Part shown: in pieces, positions 32,800 to 41,171 of the stretch
How the letters are laid out: each line of letters opens with the position of its first letter
Numbering within the stretch: the first letter of the stretch is position 1
NCBI GenBank assembly: GCA_002706065.1
Contig: PAJM01000024.1
Span: 14,798 to 55,968, forward strand
Direction: 5' to 3'
Length of the DNA stretch: 41,171 nt
Source: Methanobacteriota archaeon
GTDB lineage: Archaea; Thermoplasmatota; Poseidoniia; Poseidoniales; Poseidoniaceae
The notes under the pieces: model-generated
What the model was told of the DNA's origin: nothing
The model's input: only the letters and a program-made list of their open reading frames with translations
Database searches by the model: none
Made by a program: the position numbers and the translations under genes

Positions 32800-35336
32800 T
32801 CTTCAATAAGTTCAGCCTCTATCGATGATTCAACCAGCAATTTTGGTTCATCAAGACGCCGTGACCGTACCAAGTAACCGATACCAACCGCAGTGAAAAC
32901 CACGAACAAGAAGAAGAAACTCGAGGCTCCAAGGTAATCAGAGAAGAGATTTCCAAGAGCCGAAAAGAATCCATCTTCGTCATCCGTTGGTTCCGTAACC
33001 TTTGGTTCAATGAGAGAAGCGACTGCTTGTTGGTCATACACTGGACGTGTGAAGGTCAGCATGCCATCGTAATCCGAATCGTAATCGTTCGACGGTTCAG
33101 CAGGATCCAAATCGGAATAGAAATCTGGTCGCTGCTCAATCGAGATGTCAACTGGTGAACTCAAATCCAGTGTGAGCGTGACATCGACGGTGTATGGAAT
33201 TCGTGATTCAAAGAATTCAGGGTCATTAAGGATTCCAAGGAAGGTAACTGCCTGTCCGACGACATCAAAGTGCGCCCAAGTGTTCCAATGTGAAGATTCA
33301 ACATCCAAGTCACAAATCCAAGCGTCTGAAACCCGACTGCACGCTCCTTGAGCGTCATTGCTTCCGTCCTCTCCCAAATCAATTTCAAGTTGCAAGGCTC
33401 CACCTTGTGCTGTATCGAGATCAAATTCAGTCGGAACAAAACGTGCTTCAAGTTGCGTTGTTCCGTTTGGAATCCAAACATAATGGGAGTCTTCTGTGTA
33501 ATACACGGCACCTGTAGCACCGTTGTTGAAATGGTTCCAGTCGCCTTTCCAACTGTGACTAACACGGTCTGTATTGACTGGAATTGATGTTTCAACCATC
33601 ATCGATTCGTAAATTTCGAAGGCATCCCATACGGTGTATTCTGGATGATCAACGAAACCGTCCCCGTCTTGATCCCGCATCAATTGGAGTGTACGAGCCA
33701 AAGCCACGGCAGCATCGACATCCGTCAAACCGTGACCAATTCTCCAATCATGGCATTGACCTGTTGCAGAGCGATAGCATTCAGCAGGTATGTCATTGCA
33801 TGCGTCATCAGCGTTCCCATCCTCACAAGAATTGGCCATTCCTTCGTATCTGGCAGTCAGCTCGAGAATCAACTCAAGTTCGTGAACTCGGGAATAATTT
33901 CCTGTGTCCCAATCTTCAAACTGTCCGTATGCTGCAGTACCATCACCACCAACAAGACTGTCGCCTTCGTCGTGATCTTCTCGATGATAATCTGCAACGC
34001 CCAAGGATGGAGCAATGTCAAGAATAACACCTGCCATGCCTCCGACGTGTGGAGTGGCCATGGACGTTCCGGAGATGGCCATGTAGTAGAGGTCTCCTTG
34101 TGTACGGGTGCTTGCGTCAATTGCAGTTCCACGGGGTGCTGTTGCCCAGATATCACGACCGGGGGCACCCACATCAGGCCACGTGTGTTGTTGGTTCATA
34201 CAACCACGAGATGAAAATGAAGTGACCTGTGTCCCGTCATGCGTCAACGCAGCAACAGAAATTGCGGAAGGCGTATTGGCATACACATTGGTTCGTAGAT
34301 CCCCACTGCATTCGCCTCCACCACCGGAACCTCCCGAGTTCGAGGCAGCAAAAATAACAGCAACACCATTGTCAAATGTTAGTTTGTCCGTGATCGTAGC
34401 AATTGCTCCATTGGGGTCGTAATCACCATCAGTACCCCACGAGTTGGAAACAACCCGAATGTGATACGTGTTTTGTGTTGGTATTGAATGTTCATAGGTC
34501 CATTCAAGTCCTTGTTCTGCAGCAAAAATAGAGGCTCCGTCCCCGGTACCTAGCGCCACCATTTGACCGCCTTTGGCAACACCAGCACGGCGGCCTGCAG
34601 AAGCATCACCATTTCCTGCGATGGTTCCCCCAACGTGGGTTCCGTGACCTGATGAGGTATCTGAGTTTCGTGTTTCAACCCATACTCCGTTCCATTTTGC
34701 GGAGTAGATAACTTTCTCACCAGTCCATGGTTCAAGATAGTCAAAATCAGGATGGCCTGAATCGACTCCGGTGTCCAGATCGACGACCGCAGTTCCATCT
34801 CCATCCCATTCTGTGAATGCATTATCCAAATCAAATTGGACATTTCCATCAGCATCGATGATGGCTCGGTGCCACGCATCTGTGGCGCGCACGACGTGGG
34901 TTGTTTCATGCATCAGAACCGAAGGATCTGTTGGATCACCACCCCACTCAGGAGGGAGATAGAAGAAATCCAGCTCACGATTCAACTCGAGATACTTGAC
35001 TCGATTCCAGGTTGAAAGTTCTCGGATGACATCGGGGGTCGCTTCAAGAAGTCCTCCGTTGATCAACTTTGCATCGTTCAAATGGACTGCACCCAATTGG
35101 TTGATGCGATTCAGGTCCTCGGTAGATACCTGTGATTGAAGTTGAAAAATGACTTCAAAGGATTCATCACTATCGGTAACTGAATGTAACGCTAATTCCA
35201 AGGCTTGATCCATCTTATCGACATCACCGTACGGGTTTGTTCCCTGAACGAGGGGTGATGTAAGAGAGAGTAAAAATACCAATTGAAGGAAAAAAACCAA
35301 ATGGATTTTCTTACACTGTATTTTGGCCATAAACAT
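32796..35336 (-). CDS. Secreted S8 (subtilisin-like) serine protease with C-terminal anchor
   Basis: An 846-residue exported protease. There is a signal peptide (KIHLVFFLQLVFLLSLTSPLVQG) and an I9-like propeptide (about 50-125, EVIFQLQSQVSTEDLNRIN ... KYLELNREL). The catalytic triad is in VVDLDTGVDSGHPDF (Asp near 187), SGHGTHVGGTIAGNG (His near 230) and SGTSMATPHVGGMAG (Ser near 422). Beta-rich modules fill about 590-770, followed by a C-terminal helix (FFFLFVVFTAVGIGYLV) and the basic RSRRLDEP tail. The anchor keeps it at the cell surface, fitting protein degradation by a heterotroph; that role is inference. The track start at 35384 runs over the MBL gene; ATG 35336 (or 35330) leads directly into the signal peptide. 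It follows the MBL gene by 32 bases. Confidence 0.93.
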   Translation of the reverse strand: MFMAKIQCKKIHLVFFLQLVFLLSLTSPLVQGTNPYGDVDKMDQALELALHSVTDSDESFEVIFQLQSQVSTEDLNRINQLGAVHLNDAKLINGGLLEATPDVIRELSTWNRVKYLELNRELDFFYLPPEWGGDPTDPSVLMHETTHVVRATDAWHRAIIDADGNVQFDLDNAFTEWDGDGTAVVDLDTGVDSGHPDFDYLEPWTGEKVIYSAKWNGVWVETRNSDTSSGHGTHVGGTIAGNGDASAGRRAGVAKGGQMVALGTGDGASIFAAEQGLEWTYEHSIPTQNTYHIRVVSNSWGTDGDYDPNGAIATITDKLTFDNGVAVIFAASNSGGSGGGGECSGDLRTNVYANTPSAISVAALTHDGTQVTSFSSRGCMNQQHTWPDVGAPGRDIWATAPRGTAIDASTRTQGDLYYMAISGTSMATPHVGGMAGVILDIAPSLGVADYHREDHDEGDSLVGGDGTAAYGQFEDWDTGNYSRVHELELILELTARYEGMANSCEDGNADDACNDIPAECYRSATGQCHDWRIGHGLTDVDAAVALARTLQLMRDQDGDGFVDHPEYTVWDAFEIYESMMVETSIPVNTDRVSHSWKGDWNHFNNGATGAVYYTEDSHYVWIPNGTTQLEARFVPTEFDLDTAQGGALQLEIDLGEDGSNDAQGACSRVSDAWICDLDVESSHWNTWAHFDVVGQAVTFLGILNDPEFFESRIPYTVDVTLTLDLSSPVDISIEQRPDFYSDLDPAEPSNDYDSDYDGMLTFTRPVYDQQAVASLIEPKVTEPTDDEDGFFSALGNLFSDYLGASSFFFLFVVFTAVGIGYLVRSRRLDEPKLLVESSIEAELIED

Positions 35337-35368
35337 ACCACGAGAGTGCACTTCAAATGTGTTTGCAC

Positions 35369-36076
35369 TCACTGTGGAAGCCAAGGAATATCTTCAGGGA
35401 TTTCTGCAAAGAGATTCGCGGGGAGTGCGGTTTTGATTTTTGAAACCGAGCCCAATTGTTCAGCAGTCTTGTTTTGCCACTGAGCGAATTCATCGTAGGA
35501 CGTCATCTTCAAGATCGGGTTGTTGGCACGGTTCCAACCCAGCGTCTGCAACACTGTACCCGGCGGCTCATGGCCACTGCAGACGAGAACATCATCCGAT
35601 AATCCCGAAAGCGACTGAATTGAATTCCAGTGTTCGAGGAGACGGCCACTTGGCAAATCATCTCGACCGACACCTGCGGTACCGTTGAACAAGAAATCGC
35701 CAGTGAAGATATGGCCATCAATCTCGATAATGACCGAATCACCAGTGTGTCCCGGGACGTGATGGAATCTGTAAGTAACTCCGGCGATTGTAAGTGTAGT
35801 CGACTCGTCTATGTAGTCCGTAACACCGAGAGAGGCTGTATCCTTCCACATGTAAAAGGGAATGTCATACTGACTTGACAGTGAGAAACAGGCGGTGATG
35901 TGATCTGCATGAGTGTGGGTCGCCATCGTTGCAACCAGTTCAAGACGACGCTCGGTAAGAATGGATTCATAATGGCTGATGTAATCGTATACCGGATCGA
36001 TAAGAACAGCTTTGTCATCGTTTGAGACAAGATACGTACAGGCCCAACCCTCTGGTCGAATGTCTTCAACTTGCAT
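35369..36076 (-). CDS. Metallo-beta-lactamase fold hydrolase, persulfide dioxygenase (ETHE1)-like
   Basis: A 235-residue MBL-fold protein. Metal ligands are in THTHADHITA (H-x-H-x-D-H), VPGHTGDS (His), IFTGDFLF (Asp) and VCSGHEPPG (His). The segments TGDFLFNGTAGVGRDDL, the W/Y-N-S-I-Q-S-L-S helix, TVLQTLGWNRANNPIL and the ITA after the metal motif match ETHE1/SdoA-type persulfide dioxygenases better than glyoxalase II. Those enzymes oxidise glutathione or other thiol persulfides to sulfite. The low-molecular-weight thiol here is unknown, so substrate is inference. An ATTTTAGTA-like stretch about 25-33 bases upstream of ATG 36076 on the minus strand may be its TATA element. The S8 protease gene follows on the same strand. 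Confidence 0.85.
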   Translation of the reverse strand: MQVEDIRPEGWACTYLVSNDDKAVLIDPVYDYISHYESILTERRLELVATMATHTHADHITACFSLSSQYDIPFYMWKDTASLGVTDYIDESTTLTIAGVTYRFHHVPGHTGDSVIIEIDGHIFTGDFLFNGTAGVGRDDLPSGRLLEHWNSIQSLSGLSDDVLVCSGHEPPGTVLQTLGWNRANNPILKMTSYDEFAQWQNKTAEQLGSVSKIKTALPANLFAEIPEDIPWLPQ

Positions 36077-36156
36077 GATTCGGCGAGAAGGAGGTCCTAC
36101 TAAAATTCATTCCAGCCAAGACGAGGCTTCATGAGGGACCACTTTGACCATTCAAC
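36077..36156. promoter_or_regulatory. Divergent MBL/NUDIX promoter spacer
   Basis: An 80-base spacer between two divergent starts. On the minus strand GAATTTTAGTAG (around 36099-36110) sits at a distance from ATG 36076 that would suit a TATA box for a near-leaderless transcript. I see no clear matching element for the plus-strand gene and no hairpin. Confidence 0.3.
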
Positions 36157-36876
36157 ATGCACCCGACAACCGTGGTCTATCTTGAGCATGATGGGAAACT
36201 TTTGTTGGTCGATGAAAACGGTTCGGGACCACAAGACTGTGTCATGGGACGACTCAGCAACGGTGTGATACGCTTTCCAACGGTGGAAGAAGTTGAACGA
36301 ATGGGCATACCGTGGGAAGAAGAGCGACAAACGGATGTCAGGTTTGGTGATTCTATCTTCACTGTCGTCCATGGCAATCCGTTGATTGACTGGCCCGAAC
36401 ATTGGACATGGAAAGACAAGGTGATTTCGGACAACGCAGTTCATCCAATCGTTCGTGAAGCTGTCTACAGATCGGTACACAGACTTGTGTCAAAAGTAAT
36501 AATCCGAAACGACAAACAACACATTCTGATGGCAAAAGTTGAGCGTGGATTTTTCAAAGGTTATTGGGGTCTTCCCGGAGGTTACATGAATCATAGTGAA
36601 GAACCAGCTGAAGGTTGTGTACGGGAGACTGAAGAAGAATTAGGCATAACCGTCGAACTTGAGCATCGCCAGCCTGTCATTACCCAACGAAGCTTCCACA
36701 GAGATGGAGTTTCATTCATGAGTTTCACTTACTGTGGCCGTTGGAACGGTGCGATTGACGAATTAAAATTGAAAAAAGGAGAGATTGCAGAAGCAAAATG
36801 GTTTACCCTCGAAGAAGCCATTGAGAATGCAGCCTCGGAATTTGATCGAATCGCGTTGGAATCGCTTCAAGATTGA
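36157..36876 (+). CDS. NUDIX hydrolase with N-terminal extension
   Basis: A 239-residue protein. The C-terminal half (about 108-239) is a NUDIX domain with the box GGYMNHSEEPAEGCVRETEEELGI, matching G-x5-E-x7-R-E-U-x-E-E-x-G-U except for Thr at the U after RE. NUDIX enzymes cleave nucleoside diphosphates linked to another group. The first 105 residues (VVYLEHDGKLLLVDENGSG ... WPEHWTWKDKVISDNAVHP) form an extra domain; its opening strands resemble the start of a NUDIX fold without a box, so it may be a degenerate copy or substrate-specificity domain. Start ATG 36157 has no SD and could be near-leaderless. The 3' end overlaps convergent alaS by ten bases. The substrate cannot be predicted. Confidence 0.85.
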   Translation: MHPTTVVYLEHDGKLLLVDENGSGPQDCVMGRLSNGVIRFPTVEEVERMGIPWEEERQTDVRFGDSIFTVVHGNPLIDWPEHWTWKDKVISDNAVHPIVREAVYRSVHRLVSKVIIRNDKQHILMAKVERGFFKGYWGLPGGYMNHSEEPAEGCVRETEEELGITVELEHRQPVITQRSFHRDGVSFMSFTYCGRWNGAIDELKLKKGEIAEAKWFTLEEAIENAASEFDRIALESLQD

Positions 36877-39716
36877 AGCATGTCCTTTGCAGCTTGTAAG
36901 GCAGCATCAAGACCTTCCGCATCAGAGCCACCACCTTGTGCCATGGTGGGTCGGCCTCCGCCACCTCCCTTGATGTGTGGGATTATGGAGCGTAGAAGGT
37001 CAACAGCATTGTATCGTTCAGCAGCAATTGTGTTTTCCGTTGTTGCAACCATGAGTTTGCCTCCACCTTCCTTGGATCCGAGGATGGCCAAGGTAGGCGT
37101 ATCGCCATCACGTGTCAATTCTTGCAACATCGAAGTGAGTTGTTTGAGGTTACCCTCGACCTCCATGATGACGACACGTACACCATCAATCGTGGTTGAA
37201 TCGTCACCTCCACCAGAGGTTCGCAAACGAACAACTTCTGCTTCAAGTTGCTCAATTCGCTTTCGCTGGTCTTTCCATTCTGAAAAAAATCGTTCAGCTG
37301 TTTTTGGCAAATCCTCTGCCGATACCGCAAACGTCTGCGATGTGGTTCGTAGGAGTTCATCTTGGTCGCGAGCAAATTTCAGCGCAGATTCGCCAGCAAC
37401 GATGTGAAGGCGTTCCACCCCGTCTTGCACTGCTGTCGAACGAACGACGCGAATTGAACCGATTTTACCTGGTTCATCGTGATGCGTTCCTCCACATGCT
37501 TGAACATCGTGATCTGAAATACGAAGCACACGTATTTCATTGCCTTTTGGCGCACCACCCTGATACAAGTCAAAGCCATACTTTTTGTCGGCTTCATGCC
37601 GAGGAAGAATTGTTTTCTCGGTTCTGGACACTTGACCAAGCACTTTGTTTGCAAGAATCTCAATGGCATCCAAATCATCGCGTGCAAGGCGTCGATAATG
37701 TGTGATATCAAGGCGAGCAAGATCGGTTGATTTGTTGGCTCCTGCTTGATAGATGTGCGGGCCAAGGATTTTACGCGCAGCACCGCCAACGATGTGAACA
37801 GCAGTGTGATGATCCATCAGTTGTTTTCTCCTTAACCAATCGATGGCACCATGGACAAGGTCACCAACTTCGAACGGCCCATCACACAAATGAAGGATGA
37901 GACCATCTTCTTTTTGTGTATCTAAGACTAAGCGAGAAGTCCCGTCTGTGGTAAGAGAGCCATAGTCTCCTTCCTGTCCACCGCCTTCTGGGTAAAAGCA
38001 GGATTCTGATAGCACAATTGCGTGCGTGGCTCCATCGGGACCAACACCTTCTCGAAGTGGAATCGATGCGAGTACGCTGGCATCAAAGCTGCGTTGTTGA
38101 ACATCGTTGTAGTACAATGGAACCGTTTCAGGGAACGAGGGTAACTCGTCCACAAGTGAAGTTTGCTGCGTCGATGCTGCAGCCGCTTTTGCCAACCTTG
38201 CATGACGTTCTGCCATTTCAGCGGAAAATCCAGTGCGCAAACGCAAATGAGTCCAACCGCTCGATTGAGCCATGTTAATGACCATATCAGGCGGAAGTCC
38301 ATGTGAGTCATTGAGTTGGAACAGCAACTCATCTGGTAGTTGTTCAGCATCCTTCGCAACGGATTTCAATGATTGATTGATGAGATTCGTTCCCTTTCGA
38401 AGGACCTCCGTGTATCGTTCTTCTTCAAGGTTCATGATGGTTAACAACCCATCTCGGGTCTGTTTCATCTCGTGTCCATGCATGTTCACATCGAGGTGAT
38501 GATTGATCAGTTCAGGCAGTGATACATCAAGTCCGAGATCGTCACGCATCCGAAGAATCCTTCGAGCAAGCATCCTAGCAAGGTAGCCTGCCTTCGCGTT
38601 TGATGGAACTAGGCCATCGCCAAGCATATGGGTCAATGCATGAAGGTGATCGGGTATCGCATAGACTCTGGACAACGGTTCTGTGACGGCGATAAACTGT
38701 TCGTGTGTCAACTGAACTCCACGCTGAGAGAGACGAGAAATGAACAGTTCAGAGAGTTGGTCTGCGTCGACACCAGGCTCAATGTTCATGATACCGTTCA
38801 AACGGCTCATTTCACCGAGCAAGCGGTCGAGGTCCAAATTGGGCCACTGTGCTGCGACATCAGAAAATCCAGAAATCGATTTGAGCCATTCAACCGTTTC
38901 AGGGTAGATTGCCTCATATATTGTTGGCGTGCCAGCGGCAGCCCAACAAAATCGCTCAAGTCCGTACCCTGTATCAATGATTTGCAATGGCATCTCTTTG
39001 TATCGGTCACCTTTGAGTTCAACGTCACCGTCTTCGGACTCTTCGAGATTCATGAACACCAGGGTTGCAAGTTCTAGACCACCGACGATGACTTCCACAG
39101 CAGGTCCTGCATTGCCTCCACCACACCACGGATTTTCGACATAGGTAATTTCATGTCCTGCTACTCCAAACGTCTCAGTAAGCATGGTGTGGCAGTATGA
39201 AACACATTCTTCCATCCAGTAATACATTTCATCCTCGTCTGGTCGATTAAAAACATGGTGCGCCATCATTTCAAACGTGGTCAAATGCCGTCCAGAACGA
39301 CCAACAGCATCAACATCGGTCAAGCGAATGCACGGTTGTGAAATCGTCAACGGATTGGCAGGGGGTGCGACTTGCCCTGAGGTGACATGCGGTTGAAAAT
39401 CAGCAATTGATGCAATGGTCAAATGGATGTCGTCCCGCCAACGGGCGAGGACTGGATATGGGTCAACACGATGGTGATCGTTGGTTTCAAAGAATGACAA
39501 GAACGCTTCGCGCATTGCGTCTTTCAGCGCTTTACCTCGTTGATTGAATCCTTCAATCAGTGGTTTTCCGATGAACGTATATTCGTCCTCGTGCGTGTCA
39601 CCACATGTCGTACGGGCCTCATCGCATGTCCAGAACCACAAATTTGTGATTCGGCACTGTCGGCGAACGTAACCATTGTTATGGAATACTGCCAAGTCAA
39701 TAGGGGGTAGACTCAT
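36867..39716 (-). CDS. alaS: Alanyl-tRNA synthetase (archaeal type)
   Basis: A 949-residue class II synthetase that charges tRNA-Ala. The archaeal-style N-terminal segment with RRQCRITNLWFWTCDEARTTCGD and YTFIG precedes the catalytic core (VDPYPVLARWRDDIHLTIASI, GRSGRHLTTFEMMAHHVF, VENPWCGGGNAGPAVEV, IIDTGYGLERFCWA). The editing domain carries DHHTAVHIVGGAARKILG and ACGGTHHDEPGKIGSIRVV, which bind zinc and clear mischarged Ser/Gly. The C-terminal DHHA1 domain ends with IPHIKGGGGGRPTMAQGGG. The track start at 39911 would run through the divergent rtcB start; ATG 39716 (MSLPPIDLAVFHNNG) is the family start. It is divergent from rtcB and convergent with the NUDIX gene. Confidence 0.96.
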   Translation of the reverse strand: MSLPPIDLAVFHNNGYVRRQCRITNLWFWTCDEARTTCGDTHEDEYTFIGKPLIEGFNQRGKALKDAMREAFLSFFETNDHHRVDPYPVLARWRDDIHLTIASIADFQPHVTSGQVAPPANPLTISQPCIRLTDVDAVGRSGRHLTTFEMMAHHVFNRPDEDEMYYWMEECVSYCHTMLTETFGVAGHEITYVENPWCGGGNAGPAVEVIVGGLELATLVFMNLEESEDGDVELKGDRYKEMPLQIIDTGYGLERFCWAAAGTPTIYEAIYPETVEWLKSISGFSDVAAQWPNLDLDRLLGEMSRLNGIMNIEPGVDADQLSELFISRLSQRGVQLTHEQFIAVTEPLSRVYAIPDHLHALTHMLGDGLVPSNAKAGYLARMLARRILRMRDDLGLDVSLPELINHHLDVNMHGHEMKQTRDGLLTIMNLEEERYTEVLRKGTNLINQSLKSVAKDAEQLPDELLFQLNDSHGLPPDMVINMAQSSGWTHLRLRTGFSAEMAERHARLAKAAAASTQQTSLVDELPSFPETVPLYYNDVQQRSFDASVLASIPLREGVGPDGATHAIVLSESCFYPEGGGQEGDYGSLTTDGTSRLVLDTQKEDGLILHLCDGPFEVGDLVHGAIDWLRRKQLMDHHTAVHIVGGAARKILGPHIYQAGANKSTDLARLDITHYRRLARDDLDAIEILANKVLGQVSRTEKTILPRHEADKKYGFDLYQGGAPKGNEIRVLRISDHDVQACGGTHHDEPGKIGSIRVVRSTAVQDGVERLHIVAGESALKFARDQDELLRTTSQTFAVSAEDLPKTAERFFSEWKDQRKRIEQLEAEVVRLRTSGGGDDSTTIDGVRVVIMEVEGNLKQLTSMLQELTRDGDTPTLAILGSKEGGGKLMVATTENTIAAERYNAVDLLRSIIPHIKGGGGGRPTMAQGGGSDAEGLDAALQAAKDMLQS

Positions 39717-39819
39717 ACCAACGCCTCCGGTTTGCGGGTGGCTGCTGTTGCTTTCAATCCTCCCTCTGAATATCGTGGAAAAGTGGAAATCATAAAATGA
39801 AAGACGGAAAGCGAGGAAC
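39717..39819. promoter_or_regulatory. Divergent alaS/rtcB promoter spacer
   Basis: A 103-base spacer. On the plus strand GGAAATCATAAAATGA (about 39784-39799) resembles a BRE/TATA element roughly 21-36 bases before the rtcB ATG, a spacing that would give a near-leaderless message. A GCGAGG also lies just upstream of the ATG. No clear element was recognised for alaS. Confidence 0.35.
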
Positions 39820-41171
39820 ATGGCTGCTGAGTGGACCAAGCACGTCGACCTTTCCTCACCGGGGGTTGTACGTATCAAGGCCCATGACCGAATGAAAGTA
39901 GATGCGGCCATTATCTCTACGATGGATGAAATAGAACATTACCAAGACGGGCGAGGTCCAATCCAATTGATGAACGCTACAGAGCTTCCAGGCATTGTTG
40001 GAACTGCTTGGGGAATGGCAGATTGGCATTATGGATACGGTCTGCCGATAGGAGGCGTCGTTGCAACCGATATCGAACATGGCGAACAAGGGGGCGCAAT
40101 ATCACCTGGTGCTGTTGGATTTGACATCAATTGTGGTGTGCGCGCTGTAGCACTGAACATCGAAGCGACAGAGATTCCTAATTTAGAGAAATTAGCGCGA
40201 CGTCTCAACGGTCGAATTCCTGCAGGAGGTTCCGGAAAAGGCGGTATCGACATCACAGAATCTAATCTCAATACAATTCTTCAGGGAGGCTTGAAAGAAT
40301 TGGATTCCATCGATGTTCAACAGCATCACATCGAAGGTACTGTCGAATCGGATGGATGCTTTGAGGTCGATGAGATCAGCATCAGTCAACGTGCAATACA
40401 GCGTGGAATGAAAGCGCTCGGAACACTTGGGAGCGGTAATCATTTCCTTGAACTACAACGTGTATCAGAGATTGTTGACGAGGAGACGGCAAGAAAGTGG
40501 AACCTCTCGCACAACCAAGTAGTGGCAATGATTCATTCCGGTTCCCGTGGATTGGGACATCAGGTGTGCAGCGATCACATTCACCAACTCGAACTTCGAC
40601 TCAAACAAAGAGGAAAGATGTGGGTTGATGAGGAATGGGGCTACTCTCTACCAGATCGTCAACTTGCCTCTGCACCGATTCACTCAAGAGAGGGGCAAGC
40701 CTACCTGAACGACATGAAAACTGCCGCAAATTATGCATTCACAAATCGAGCTGTTCTCACAGACCGTTTGTTCAAAGGATTGAGAGCAGAACTTGGAGAA
40801 AAGATTGAATTATCCACATTGTACGATGTGTCTCATAACATCGCTAAAATCGAAGACCATGTCGTTCACGGAAAGAACTGCACGTGTGCAGTTCATCGGA
40901 AAGGAGCCACGAGAGCATTCAGTGGAGACCAACAAGAGTTGCACGCCACATTTGCCACAACAGGTCAACCGGTTGTTGTACCTGGCGATATGGGGCGAGG
41001 CTCATGGTTGATGGCCGGACCATACTCCAATCAGAATCAAGCCTTTGGAAGTGCATGCCATGGTGCAGGTCGAGCATTGTCGCGTACTGCAGCTCGAAAC
41101 CAAATCAATGCTAAAGCGAAGGAAAACGAACTCCGGGACAAGGGTATTATCGTTCAGGCGGCGAGCAAAAA
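39820..41171 (+). CDS. rtcB: RtcB tRNA-splicing ligase (3' end truncated by window)
   Basis: RtcB joins 2',3'-cyclic phosphate or 3'-phosphate RNA ends to 5'-OH ends using GTP and manganese, for tRNA splicing and RNA repair. The 450 residues visible include MADWHYGYGLPIGGVVATD, the metal-binding VGFDINCGVR (Asp102, Cys105), LGTLGSGNHFLE, MIHSGSRGLGHQV, VSHNIAKIEDH and the guanylylation site CHGAGR with His414. The usual family length is about 480, so roughly 30 C-terminal residues are missing. It is absent from the ORF track because no stop occurs before the edge. ATG 39820 (MAAEWTKHVDLSSPG) is chosen by homology. No intein is seen in the visible part. Confidence 0.95.
   Translation, partial: MAAEWTKHVDLSSPGVVRIKAHDRMKVDAAIISTMDEIEHYQDGRGPIQLMNATELPGIVGTAWGMADWHYGYGLPIGGVVATDIEHGEQGGAISPGAVGFDINCGVRAVALNIEATEIPNLEKLARRLNGRIPAGGSGKGGIDITESNLNTILQGGLKELDSIDVQQHHIEGTVESDGCFEVDEISISQRAIQRGMKALGTLGSGNHFLELQRVSEIVDEETARKWNLSHNQVVAMIHSGSRGLGHQVCSDHIHQLELRLKQRGKMWVDEEWGYSLPDRQLASAPIHSREGQAYLNDMKTAANYAFTNRAVLTDRLFKGLRAELGEKIELSTLYDVSHNIAKIEDHVVHGKNCTCAVHRKGATRAFSGDQQELHATFATTGQPVVVPGDMGRGSWLMAGPYSNQNQAFGSACHGAGRALSRTAARNQINAKAKENELRDKGIIVQAASK

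Noticed and set aside
33645-34214. 189-residue plus-strand ORF
   Set aside because: It is antisense to the catalytic core of the S8 protease and shows no coherent protein features.
37196-37705. 169-residue plus-strand ORF
   Set aside because: It is a shadow of alaS on the opposite strand; the alaS editing motifs are in the real frame.
38628-39077. 149-residue plus-strand ORF
   Set aside because: Antisense to alaS catalytic domain; no independent start or domain signal.
39717-39911. N-terminal extension of alaS
   Set aside because: It would cross the divergent rtcB start; family homology begins at MSLPPIDL.
1-41171. Mobile element, prophage or defence island
   Set aside because: No transposase, integrase, terminal repeats, restriction or toxin genes were found; content is mainly housekeeping and surface genes.

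Overview
The window looks like a piece of a streamlined planktonic euryarchaeal genome, most likely Marine Group II (Poseidoniales) or a close Thermoplasmata relative. This is inference. It rests on a geranylgeranyl-reductase-type enzyme (archaeal lipids), archaeal-type AlaRS and ValRS, a family B DNA polymerase, RtcB ligase, several large secreted Asp-rich thrombospondin type-3 (TSP3) proteins, moderate GC and very tight packing. No rRNA, tRNA, CRISPR array, transposase, integrase or phage gene was seen. No stretch longer than about 110 bases lacks a gene once starts are corrected.

Layout. 1-5731 (+): the C-terminal end of a topoisomerase-type repeat protein, a geranylgeranyl reductase family flavoprotein, an unknown two-helix membrane protein, and a 1013-residue lipoprotein with TSP3 repeats and a PNGase F-like C-terminus. 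5710-13014 (-): a cell-surface operon (TSP3 protein, Ig/PKD-type anchored protein) followed by an Xaa-Pro peptidase and an MqnC-type radical SAM enzyme. 13116-23427 (-): a tightly coupled run of RND-type membrane protein, EVE-domain protein, class I/II aminotransferase, large membrane/TPR protein, serine hydroxymethyltransferase and a tandem V4R-like protein. Four of its five junctions are GTGA stop/start overlaps.

23510-30502: valS (+), then the most interesting block. It holds a Y-family polymerase (dinB, -), a RecA/RadB-like ATPase with an altered Walker A motif (+), and a divergent family B polymerase with eroded motifs (-) preceded by an overlapping small coiled-coil gene. Together these recall the bacterial ImuA/ImuB/DnaE2 mutasome, built here from archaeal parts. 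dinB and the ATPase gene diverge from a 109-base spacer that carries an inverted pair of a 9-base motif.

30567-41171: serA (-), an unknown polytopic membrane protein (+), a secreted and membrane-anchored S8 protease with a persulfide-dioxygenase-like MBL protein upstream (-), a NUDIX hydrolase (+), alaS (-), and rtcB (+), which runs off the end. All five convergent gene pairs overlap at their stop codons by 4-26 bases, so there is no intergenic room for terminators. Many track starts were moved to internal ATG/GTG codons on the basis of homology, overlap or Shine-Dalgarno-like sequences. The reasons are given per gene.
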